A stretch of DNA of 47,698 nucleotides from contig CATLAR010000005.1 of assembly GCA_949878495.1 (NCBI GenBank), positions 1-47,698 on the forward strand, in the 5' to 3' direction. Positions within the stretch are counted from its first letter, which is position 1. Every line of letters starts with the position of its first letter. The translations under genes were made by a program, and so were the position numbers. The notes beneath the pieces are model-generated. The model did no database searches. It worked only from the letters and a program-made list of their open reading frames with translations, and had not been told where the DNA came from. Shown here piece by piece: positions 35,587-44,449 of the stretch. Origin of the DNA: an uncultured Christensenella sp. (GTDB lineage Bacteria; Bacillota; Clostridia; Christensenellales; Borkfalkiaceae).

Positions 35587-38037
35587 ATGCAACAAAAAAT
35601 TTATTGGGTAGGTCCTAGAAAGTCAGATATAAACTTCGTAAAAGATGTTGATTTTTACGGTTCTGTTACTATTTTTGGAGATGGTAAAAATAATAACATA
35701 ACTTATTGCAACGCAGGCAAAAATCGCGTAAACCACAATGTTTCGGATGCTGATGAGGATCTCTTTTTCTTAAATACCATAAAAGAGATAATCGCGAAGG
35801 ATAATACTGCGCGCTTTTACTTTTACAATCCAAATATGATTTATTATGTTGACGGGTTGGAAGAATATAAGGATTATTTTCTTTGTATAAACGACAAAAA
35901 GCTTATGTCGCAAGCAAACAATAAGAAGTTTTTCCAAGAGGTGCTTGACGGAGTAGTTCCGCTTTTAGAAAGGAGGTTTGGCGAATTTCATCGAAACAAC
36001 AGCGATTATCTCAATCTTGTTGCGAGCTTTGACCGCAAGATAGACGAAAAGTGCAGGTTCATTTTCCAGGCGCCAGTATCCAGCGGGGGTAACGGTACAT
36101 ATCTCATCGACAGCGACAACGTGCGTGACGCCGTATCTCATTTAGAACCCAATAACTATATAATCTCAATTTATAAGGAAAAAAATATTCCCATAAACAT
36201 TCACGCGGTTATTTTCGACGACAAGGTGTTGTTAAGTCCCGGGTCTGTTCAGCTTATGAAAGAGGACGATAATAGACTGTTGTATCGCGGTGCGGATTTC
36301 ATCACTTACCGCCAGATCAAACAAGAAACCCGCGAGAAGTTTGAAAGATATGTAATCGACGCATGTACGGTATTCCAGTCGATGGGTTATCGCGGTGTAT
36401 GCGGTATAGACGGAATGGTTTATAATACTGAAAATGGCGAAGAGGAAGTTGTTTTATTGGAAATAAACAACCGCTTTCAGGCATCTACAGGACTATTTGA
36501 TATTGCGGCAAACCAAGCGGGGTTGCCGTCATTACAGAAAATCAATCTTGCCGCTTTTAACGGAAAATGGGACGAAAGCTTTTTGGCTATAAGCAAATTA
36601 GAAGTCAACTATAGCAGTTATTTTTACATTGACAACGGCACAAAATTCCACAGCGTGCATATTCGCGAAATTTGTAGAAAATTCGCAAAGAACAACGCGT
36701 TGGCGGACATAAACGTATTCGACATAGAAGATGACGGTTATGACGAGACTTTACTTACCGATTCGCTCGCATATTTATACCGAGTGATTTTTTCTACGAA
36801 TATAGCCGCACTCAATGCTGAAAACCGTATTCGCATTAACGAGAATGTAGGCGAACCTTACAAAGCGTTGTGGTATGACAAGATTATAACGGGTTACGAC
36901 GGGGCTTTAAAAGATAAAGCGTTCATTAAAGATTATTTTATTCGTCTTAAAATCGCTTTGCTTACGCAAGGGGTTGTGAAAGACGAAAAGTTTTGCGAAT
37001 ATCTTGATCTGAACAATAAAAGCGTTCGCCCTGCAACGAATAACGCTATAGATATTAAAATTGATTTACCGAATGGTATCGCTGGAGAAAGCGTAAAAAG
37101 GTATCTTGTTATCAACACGCCTGTCGATATCAGGTTCGGAGAGTTTTCGCCGTTCACGCTTACGAGAGAAGATGATAAAAACTATATTTACTATTACGGA
37201 AAGAAACTCACGCAAATAGACGAAACATACGATAAGGATTTTTTAAGCACAAACAAGGTTGACGGCATTGACTATGACCAGGTAGCTTTCCTGTCTACCG
37301 ATAGACTGCGCGTACATATTACAAACTCCTGTGTCTATAAAAAAGATAAGAGCATGGAGTGCAAGTTCTGTAATATCAAGGCGCAGAAAGACGATTTGCC
37401 GTTGAGCGTGATAGATGAAGTTGTAAAGAACTACTGCGCTCATGCGAAGGAATTGGGCTTAAAACATTTTCTTATCGGCGGACAAACCGCAGCGGCATTG
37501 GACCACGACAAGATAGTTAGCGTTGTAAAAATAATACGCAAATACGCCGCTTATGCCGACATATATGCAATGATTGTGCCCTATCCTGAAAAAACAATTA
37601 TGGCAATGTACAATGCGGGAATGAATCAGATTTCCTGCAATTTGGAAGTTTACGATGATGACATTGCAAAGCGTTATTGCCCAGGCAAGCGTAAGATCAC
37701 AAAAGACGAATATATTAAGCGGCTAAGATTTGCCACAACTTTGATGGGGCGCCGCGGTGCTGTGCGCAGTATGCTGATTGTTGGTTTGGAGCCGTCTGAT
37801 TCATTGAAAAAAGGCATAGAGGAATTGACGGCAAACGGTATACAACCTATTCTTTCGATTTTCAGACCCTTGCCCGATACCGAACTCAGCCATCTGTGCG
37901 CTCCGTCCATGCTTGAGCTTTACGATATCTATAATCAATCTCAGCAAATTTGCAAAGAACACGGTCTGCTCTTAGGACCGCAATGCGTTAATTGTCAGAA
38001 TAATACTCTGGCTTTACCGTATTGGATGGAAGATTAA
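35587..38037 (+). CDS. ATP-grasp / radical SAM fusion protein (816 aa)
   Basis: N-terminal half: 'SSGGNGTYLID' Gly-rich loop and 'GVCGIDGMVYNTENGEEEVVLLEINNRFQAST' ATP-grasp catalytic region. C-terminal half: 'CVYKKDKSMECKFCNI' cluster motif, 'FLIGGQTAAALDH', 'ILSIFRPLPDTELSHL', 'GPQCVNCQNNTLALP'. Confidence 0.75.
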   Translation: MQQKIYWVGPRKSDINFVKDVDFYGSVTIFGDGKNNNITYCNAGKNRVNHNVSDADEDLFFLNTIKEIIAKDNTARFYFYNPNMIYYVDGLEEYKDYFLCINDKKLMSQANNKKFFQEVLDGVVPLLERRFGEFHRNNSDYLNLVASFDRKIDEKCRFIFQAPVSSGGNGTYLIDSDNVRDAVSHLEPNNYIISIYKEKNIPINIHAVIFDDKVLLSPGSVQLMKEDDNRLLYRGADFITYRQIKQETREKFERYVIDACTVFQSMGYRGVCGIDGMVYNTENGEEEVVLLEINNRFQASTGLFDIAANQAGLPSLQKINLAAFNGKWDESFLAISKLEVNYSSYFYIDNGTKFHSVHIREICRKFAKNNALADINVFDIEDDGYDETLLTDSLAYLYRVIFSTNIAALNAENRIRINENVGEPYKALWYDKIITGYDGALKDKAFIKDYFIRLKIALLTQGVVKDEKFCEYLDLNNKSVRPATNNAIDIKIDLPNGIAGESVKRYLVINTPVDIRFGEFSPFTLTREDDKNYIYYYGKKLTQIDETYDKDFLSTNKVDGIDYDQVAFLSTDRLRVHITNSCVYKKDKSMECKFCNIKAQKDDLPLSVIDEVVKNYCAHAKELGLKHFLIGGQTAAALDHDKIVSVVKIIRKYAAYADIYAMIVPYPEKTIMAMYNAGMNQISCNLEVYDDDIAKRYCPGKRKITKDEYIKRLRFATTLMGRRGAVRSMLIVGLEPSDSLKKGIEELTANGIQPILSIFRPLPDTELSHLCAPSMLELYDIYNQSQQICKEHGLLLGPQCVNCQNNTLALPYWMED

Positions 38038-38066
38038 TCGGCTTAATTGCGAAAGAGGAATAGGAT

Positions 38067-41000
38067 ATGGGAAACGACGAAAAGAAAAATACCAGAGGTA
38101 AGGAATATCGTTTTATAGGGCTTTTAAGACGTTTTAAAAGAAGCGGATATCTTGGAATATCGTTAGTGGCGGTTGTTATTATTGCCATAATTGTAATAGT
38201 CATAGGAGTAACTCGAACTTTTAACGGGCAGATATTTGTGAGCGTACTGAACAATATCACTATAATGTTGATTTCGACGATAGCGACGCTTATTGGTCTG
38301 TACGTAACCGCATTTATCTTTCTCAACGATTCGCTTAAAGAGCGCGCAAAAGAAGACCCCACAATCGGCGATGCAGTCCGTTCCATATTAAAACTCTATC
38401 GCAAAAATATGATATATATCGCTATAGGGTCTATTTTAACGATTGTATGGGGCATAGTCATGAACTTGCTACACGAATCGGGAACGAGCCTGGAACAAGT
38501 AAAGGTTGTTTTAACCGATTTAAGGTGGGCTTTTTTTGTTGTGTATGCAGGGGCGTCGATATTTGTTATTATCTGGATTATACTTTGCAGCCGCGACATA
38601 ACAGACAGCGACTCACTTATTTACAAATATTCTGTAAAAAACCGTGATTTGTTTAAGAGTTTCATTGTTGAACAATATGATAAAGTTTCGAGCGGCGCTT
38701 CGATTTCTGATAAATCCGAATTCGATAACGACGATTGGATTACGCAAAGCAGCGGCGACGAGATATTGGATAAATTTTCCAAAAAGGAATATACTCTTAA
38801 CGATGCATACATAAAAGCGAATAAAGACGGCGATATTATTGAATTCAACAGTGACAACAACGGCACTTTGTCAGATGAACTGTTCGGCAGATACGAAATC
38901 GAATTGGGTAAGATTGTCCGTCTTTTGGAAAATATGATCGGGCGCATAAGCGACAATAATATTGATAAGTCGATTATGAACAACGAGTACCGCAACGAAA
39001 GTTTGAAAAATGGATTTATGTGGCTTTTTGCGCAATATGCGGATGCTCCACGTGCTACCAGTGATGGAAAACAACGTTACAATAAGGCAAACTTAATTGA
39101 CGTGCGCGATGCAAAGCGTTTTCTAGATCATATAAAATATCAGATTATAACCGATGCTACGTTTGAGCGGCGACCTTTTAATAATAGTGAAGTCGAAGGG
39201 GTGTTTGACCGTGTTGTAATGGCATTTGAAAACAGAGGGTTCAGTAGCTCCAAAGAAAACGGCACAGCAGGTAAGCGTGATTTAATTTCTAAATATAAAC
39301 GGGACACGGGGAAAATCATAAACGAATTTTTTGACGGGTATAAGGCTGTAGTAGGTTATCGGGATGCAATGATTCATCTTACCCGCTTTGATAACAAAAA
39401 GGATAAGCCAGGCGATAACAAGCAAAGAACAAGGGGTTCGCGTAAAGATAACGATATCGTTGCCGTGCTCAACTACGCAATTGTTTTGAAGCGTGTATTG
39501 TTGGATAGGTTTATGTCGTTTGTAAGAACTGATGATTTAAGCCTTGGTAACAGTATAATGGATAAGGGATGGTTTAACTATTCCGAGTTGTCCGATAGCA
39601 ACTTCACGCATTCATCTTTTAAGTACATTTGCATGGAAAATGCCATTGTGCGCAAATGCGATTTGTCTACGTGCAGCTTTGTTTTAGCCGATGCAAGCAA
39701 CACTGATTTTTCAGGATCTAATTTTAGTTATTCTGATCTTACGGGTATGGATTTGACCGACGCAAAACTCAACGGAGCGCAAATGAATTCGGTTATCTTA
39801 CGCGATCAACGTGTTGATTCATATGATAAAGGTTTGACTGATCTTATCAAAGCCATAACGGATACGGATATCAAGGATATAAAGAAAGGAAGCGCTATTG
39901 ACGTTCTTCGCCGTGGCAAGCATAAAGATATTTCCGCCAATAATACAAACCGTATAGAATGGAAACGTAATATCTTCAACGCAACGTCTGAAAAAAACGA
40001 CGAAAAGTATAATGATTTAAACGAACTGAACCGAGACAAGTTCGAAAAGTTAAGGACTGCCGAAGAATTAAGGAGTTTAGCCGTAAATGTCTTGAGGCAC
40101 TTTGAAGGCGAACTTATCAATCTGGATAGCCAGGGTAAGGTTGACGTTAATATTCTTTTATACGACGAATCTAAAAAATTCACAGGCTCTTCGGTATTAA
40201 ACGAATCCTATGATTATTTAATGGGAGCCCTTCGGGTAGGTAGTGCAAATTCAAAAGAGGACGATGACGCTAGGGCCATGCTTGAAGAGTATATCAATTA
40301 CCGCAAATATAGCAAAATTGATAAAGATTTATTCGATAATTTTGATACGTATCGAATAGCCGAAGAGAAGCTGGCAACACCGGAAGATGGAGTAGCCTAT
40401 AAGGTAAGTCGTGAAAGTGGTTACGGAAAGATTTATTTCCGCGTAGCTGTTATGGAATCCGCTTCAGTAAACGATGTTTCTATGCCTAATACGGACTTCA
40501 GCTTTGTAAATATGCGCTCGGCATCGTTCAGAGACTCGGATTTGAGCGGTTCAGATATGTACAATACCGATGCTAGGAATGCAATGTTCGCTAGAACGAA
40601 CCTGGCTTCTCTTGATGCGTACAAGGCGAATTTCGACGAAACCAACTTTATCGCGGCAAACCTTATCGGGGCAAATTTTGTTGATTGTTCGCTTAACAGC
40701 GTCAATTTCAAAAAAGCTTTAATGCTGAACAGTATATTTGTCAAATCCCGCGAGGCATGCAAGGCGGAAGAGGAAGGAGGCCAGGGCGAAAATATACCCA
40801 TATACCTTTTAAGAATTCTACGTGCTAAAAATCTGACCCGTGGTGGGCAGGAAGGTGCTCAACGCCTGATGGCGGATATAGAAAATGCAAAAATGGTTTC
40901 GGAGATTACCAACTTCGACAAGGAGAGTATGGTGTCCTGTTTCGACAGCGATTTCTCCGAAGCGATTGCAAATCGCATTATCATACTCAATCTCAATATG

Positions 41001-41570
41001 CTACGCAGCAAGTATATTATGGCAGATATGACTTCGGCGTTTATATACAACTCGGTTATGATTTATAGCGATATGACGAAAGCGAATTTATCTAACGCCA
41101 TAATCATGGGGTGTGCGTTCCATCAGGCTGATTGCTATAAAATAGACTTGCAAAAGGCAATCATATACGCGTGCGAATTTACCAATGCGAATTTGAGTGA
41201 GTCCACAATAAACGCGGCGATAGTATCTAGGTGTAATTTCGACCAAACCAACTTGAATAAAGTTAATTTCACTAGGTCTAAGGTTAACAACTGCTCCTTT
41301 GTCAATTGCAGCTTTAAAGGTATCAATTTGGCGGGGACCAAGTTCTCGAACTGCATTTTCTGCGATATAGATTTTTCAGAGGCAATAGGACTCTCGGATG
41401 TGGAGTTTGACAACTGCGCGTTCCAGATCGGCAATTCCGTAAAGATGGACACTCAGTTTCGTTTAACAGAGCCGGTTACAAACAATGATGTAGTGTTAAA
41501 TGCAAAAGAAAGCGATGGCGAAGGATTGGATATAGCTAGATACGAAACGAAAAAGAAAATAGACGAATAA
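38067..41570 (+). CDS. Large multi-TM pentapeptide-repeat protein (1167 aa)
   Basis: About four N-terminal TM segments (e.g. 'ISLVAVVIIAIIVIVIGV', 'WAFFVVYAGASIFVIIWIIL'); three pentapeptide blocks such as 'ASNTDFSGSNFSYSDLTGMDLTDAKLNGAQM' and 'CNFDQTNLNKVNFTRSKVNNCSFVNCSFKGINLAG'. Confidence 0.85.
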   Translation: MGNDEKKNTRGKEYRFIGLLRRFKRSGYLGISLVAVVIIAIIVIVIGVTRTFNGQIFVSVLNNITIMLISTIATLIGLYVTAFIFLNDSLKERAKEDPTIGDAVRSILKLYRKNMIYIAIGSILTIVWGIVMNLLHESGTSLEQVKVVLTDLRWAFFVVYAGASIFVIIWIILCSRDITDSDSLIYKYSVKNRDLFKSFIVEQYDKVSSGASISDKSEFDNDDWITQSSGDEILDKFSKKEYTLNDAYIKANKDGDIIEFNSDNNGTLSDELFGRYEIELGKIVRLLENMIGRISDNNIDKSIMNNEYRNESLKNGFMWLFAQYADAPRATSDGKQRYNKANLIDVRDAKRFLDHIKYQIITDATFERRPFNNSEVEGVFDRVVMAFENRGFSSSKENGTAGKRDLISKYKRDTGKIINEFFDGYKAVVGYRDAMIHLTRFDNKKDKPGDNKQRTRGSRKDNDIVAVLNYAIVLKRVLLDRFMSFVRTDDLSLGNSIMDKGWFNYSELSDSNFTHSSFKYICMENAIVRKCDLSTCSFVLADASNTDFSGSNFSYSDLTGMDLTDAKLNGAQMNSVILRDQRVDSYDKGLTDLIKAITDTDIKDIKKGSAIDVLRRGKHKDISANNTNRIEWKRNIFNATSEKNDEKYNDLNELNRDKFEKLRTAEELRSLAVNVLRHFEGELINLDSQGKVDVNILLYDESKKFTGSSVLNESYDYLMGALRVGSANSKEDDDARAMLEEYINYRKYSKIDKDLFDNFDTYRIAEEKLATPEDGVAYKVSRESGYGKIYFRVAVMESASVNDVSMPNTDFSFVNMRSASFRDSDLSGSDMYNTDARNAMFARTNLASLDAYKANFDETNFIAANLIGANFVDCSLNSVNFKKALMLNSIFVKSREACKAEEEGGQGENIPIYLLRILRAKNLTRGGQEGAQRLMADIENAKMVSEITNFDKESMVSCFDSDFSEAIANRIIILNLNMLRSKYIMADMTSAFIYNSVMIYSDMTKANLSNAIIMGCAFHQADCYKIDLQKAIIYACEFTNANLSESTINAAIVSRCNFDQTNLNKVNFTRSKVNNCSFVNCSFKGINLAGTKFSNCIFCDIDFSEAIGLSDVEFDNCAFQIGNSVKMDTQFRLTEPVTNNDVVLNAKESDGEGLDIARYETKKKIDE

Positions 41571-41592
41571 ATTATATTAGTTATGATTTTAT

Positions 41593-41625
41593 AAAAAGCT
41601 CTTGGCGTTAATCCAAGAGCTTTTT
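41593..41625 (+). terminator. Rho-independent terminator of the cassette
   Basis: aaaaagctcttgg-cgttaat-ccaagagcttttt. Confidence 0.88.
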
Positions 41626-41668
41626 AGCATCGATAGAAATTGCAACTCTAAAAAATTTGTTTTTTAAT

Positions 41669-41711
41669 TCCCTATGGGCAGTGCGCATTCGCTCCGCGCT
41701 TTATTTTGTAC
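41669..41711 (-). repeat. Right imperfect inverted repeat of the rSAM/PRP cassette
   Basis: Reverse complement reads ACAAAATAAAGCGCGGAGCGAATGCGCACTGCCCATAGGGAAT. Confidence 0.6.
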
Positions 41712-42046
41712 GCAGGATATCAGTCTTCGCGCGAGCGAAGCGACGCTTTGCAAACTTTAATGTAAAAAGTTTCAGATTAATTGTGCAAAGGAGAGGGGCA
41801 GGGGTGAGGTGGTTTCCTGTTTATTTTCGATCTCATCAGTAAGGATAACGCCTTCGGTACGACTGCTGCGCAGTCGGCTTCAACCGGGATGGGAATCCGA
41901 GGGCTGGGAAGAACCCGCGGAGCCGGTAAAATTTGCGTAAAAAAAATTTGTAACTTTTTGTCTAAATCGTTTTATTTTTTCGGGGCGTGATGTTATAATA
42001 GATAATGGTTTATCTAATAACCGATAAAGATACAAGGAGAAACAAG

Positions 42047-42535
42047 ATGTCACATATTGCATTTGAGGGCACTAAGGAGCAGATGAAAGCTCTTCTTAGC
42101 TGCATTTCGGCGCATAAGGGCGAAGCGGGCGCGTTAATGCCCGTAATGCACGAAGCTCAGAACATCTACGGGTACCTGCCCGCGGAAGTTCAGACTGTGA
42201 TTGCCGAAAAACTCAACATACCGTTGGCGGAAGTCTACGGCGTAGCTACTTTTTATTCGCAGTTCTCACTTACGCCCAAGGGCAAACACAAGGTCAGTAT
42301 CTGTCTCGGCACGGCGTGCTACGTAAAAGGATCGGACAAGATTCTGGAAGCGGTCGAGCACGAGCTGAGAATCAAGTGCGGGGAATGTACCCCCGACAAG
42401 AAGTTTTCGATTGAAAGCTGCCGTTGCGTCGGCGCGTGCGGGCTTGCGCCCGTTATGATTATCGACGGCGAAGTTTACGGCAGGCTTAAACCCGACGACG
42501 TCAAGGGTATCCTTGACAAGTATTTGCAGGATTAG
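42047..42535 (+). CDS. hydC: Hydrogenase/NADH dehydrogenase 24-kDa subunit (NuoE/HydC type)
   Basis: 'LMPVMHEAQNIYGYLPAEVQTVIAEKLNIPLAEVYGVATFYSQF', 'CLGTACYVKGS', 'CRCVGACGLAPVMIID'; SD aaggaga. Confidence 0.9.
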   Translation: MSHIAFEGTKEQMKALLSCISAHKGEAGALMPVMHEAQNIYGYLPAEVQTVIAEKLNIPLAEVYGVATFYSQFSLTPKGKHKVSICLGTACYVKGSDKILEAVEHELRIKCGECTPDKKFSIESCRCVGACGLAPVMIIDGEVYGRLKPDDVKGILDKYLQD

Positions 42536-42545
42536 GGGGGCGGAA

Positions 42546-44438
42546 ATGACGGTTGAACAACTTAAAAAAATCGCCGCGGAAAAGGCGAATATAATCAACG
42601 TAAGGCGTATTGTCCGCGAACAGGCGGAAAAACTCTCCCGGACCACGGGTTACAGAAAACAAGTGCTCGTCTGCGGCGGCACGGGCTGTACTTCCTCGCA
42701 TTCGCACGAAGTAATCGAACAGCTCGAAGCCTCGTTCGAAGAGCTGGGCATAGACGACGTTTTAATAGTAAAAACGGGCTGTTTCGGGCTTTGCGCGCTC
42801 GGTCCCATTATGATAGTCTATCCCGAAGGCGCGTTCTACTCGCAAATGACGCCCGAGCACGCCAGGACGGTTGCCGAAAAGCACCTCGTCAAGGGCGGAC
42901 AGATAGTCAAAGAACTGCTTTACGTCGAAACCGTGCACGACGACGGAAGCGTAATCCCGTTTTCGGAAATACCTTTCTATAAGCACCAGATGCGCGTCGC
43001 GCTCCGCAACTGCGGCGTTATCGCCGCCGAGGATATCGACGAGGCGATAGGCGCGGGCGATTACGCGGCTTTGGCGCGCGTACTCACCGAAATGACTCCC
43101 GACGGGGTTATCGAAGAAATACAGAAATCGGGTTTGCGCGGCAGAGGCGGCGCGGGTTTCCCCACGGGTATGAAATGGAAGTTCACGCGCATTGCCGAGG
43201 GTGACGTCAAATACGTCTGCTGTAACGCCGACGAGGGCGACCCCGGCGCGTTTATGGACAGGTCTGTTCTCGAAGGCGACCCCCATTGCGTGCTCGAAGC
43301 AATGACTATAGCGGGCTACGCGGTCGGCGCGCACGAGGGTTATATCTACGTTCGCGCGGAGTACCCCATTGCGGTAGACAGGCTTAAAATCGCCATAAAA
43401 CAATCGCGCAAGTACGGGCTTCTGGGCAAGAATATTCTCGGCAGCGGCTTCGATTTCGATATACATATCCGCCTCGGTGCGGGCGCGTTCGTCTGCGGCG
43501 AGGAAACGGCGCTTATGGCTAGTATCGAGGGCAAGCGCGGCGAGCCCCGTCCCCGTCCGCCGTTCTCGGCGCAGTGCGGACTGTTCAGAAAGCCAACCGT
43601 TTTAAACAACGTTGAAACATGGGCGAATATTGCCCCCATAATATTAAACGGTTTCCACTGGTTTTCAAGCATAGGCACCGAGCGCAGCAAGGGCACCAAG
43701 GTCTTTGCCGTAGGCGGAAAAATACACAACGTCGGGCTGGTCGAAGTGCCTATGGGGACGAGCTTAAAGACGATTATCTACGACATAGGCGGGGGGATAC
43801 CTAACGGCAAGCAGTTCAAAGCCGCGCAGACGGGCGGACCTTCCGGCGGCTGTATTCCCGCAAAGCATATCGACATAGGAATGGACTTCGACAACCTCGT
43901 GTCCATCGGCTCTATGATGGGCTCGGGCGGGCTTATCGTTATGGACGAGGACACCTGTATGGTGGACATCGCCAAGTTCTATCTTGAATTTACCGCCGAC
44001 GAGAGCTGCGGTAAATGCACGCCCTGCCGTATCGGTACGAAGCGGCTTTTGGAAACGCTCGACAAAATCTGTTCGGGCAACGGCGAGCCTGCCGACCTTG
44101 AAAAAATAAAGGAAATTTCGGAGCATATGAAAAGCTCGTCGCTGTGCGCGCTCGGTCAGTCCGCGCCCAACCCCGTACTGTCGGCGTTGGAGCATTTCGG
44201 CGAAGAATATAACGCGCATATCTACGAAAAGAGCTGTCCCGCGGGCGTGTGCAAATCGCTCCTTAACTACTACATAGAACCCGACAAATGTCGCGGCTGT
44301 ACGCTTTGCGCGCGCAACTGCCCCGCAAACGCCATTTCGGGCACGGTCAAAGCCGCGCACGAAATCGACGCAAAGAAATGCATTAAATGCGGTCAGTGTA
44401 TCGCGCATTGCAAGTTTAACGCAATCGTTAAAAAGTGA
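42546..44438 (+). CDS. hydB: NuoF-like hydrogenase subunit (HydB type) with N-terminal thioredoxin-like and C-terminal 2[4Fe-4S] domains
   Basis: 'LRGRGGAGFPTGMKWKF', 'CNADEGDPGAFMDRSVLEGDPH', 'SCGKCTPCRIGTKRLLE', ferredoxin 'CRGCTLCARNCPANAI'. Confidence 0.95.
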   Translation: MTVEQLKKIAAEKANIINVRRIVREQAEKLSRTTGYRKQVLVCGGTGCTSSHSHEVIEQLEASFEELGIDDVLIVKTGCFGLCALGPIMIVYPEGAFYSQMTPEHARTVAEKHLVKGGQIVKELLYVETVHDDGSVIPFSEIPFYKHQMRVALRNCGVIAAEDIDEAIGAGDYAALARVLTEMTPDGVIEEIQKSGLRGRGGAGFPTGMKWKFTRIAEGDVKYVCCNADEGDPGAFMDRSVLEGDPHCVLEAMTIAGYAVGAHEGYIYVRAEYPIAVDRLKIAIKQSRKYGLLGKNILGSGFDFDIHIRLGAGAFVCGEETALMASIEGKRGEPRPRPPFSAQCGLFRKPTVLNNVETWANIAPIILNGFHWFSSIGTERSKGTKVFAVGGKIHNVGLVEVPMGTSLKTIIYDIGGGIPNGKQFKAAQTGGPSGGCIPAKHIDIGMDFDNLVSIGSMMGSGGLIVMDEDTCMVDIAKFYLEFTADESCGKCTPCRIGTKRLLETLDKICSGNGEPADLEKIKEISEHMKSSSLCALGQSAPNPVLSALEHFGEEYNAHIYEKSCPAGVCKSLLNYYIEPDKCRGCTLCARNCPANAISGTVKAAHEIDAKKCIKCGQCIAHCKFNAIVKK

Positions 44439-44449
44439 GGGAGGGTTTT

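Noticed and set aside
39598-41420. CRISPR-like or tandem nucleotide repeats in the pentapeptide gene
   Set aside because: The periodicity is at the protein level (A/N-D/N-L/F pentapeptides); the DNA is not a regular repeat-spacer array. No CRISPR array was seen anywhere in the window.
41940-42000. Rex-box-like sequence TTGTAACTTTTTGTCTAA before the hydrogenase operon
   Set aside because: The left half resembles TTGTTA but the right half (GTCTAA) does not match TAACAA; too weak to call.
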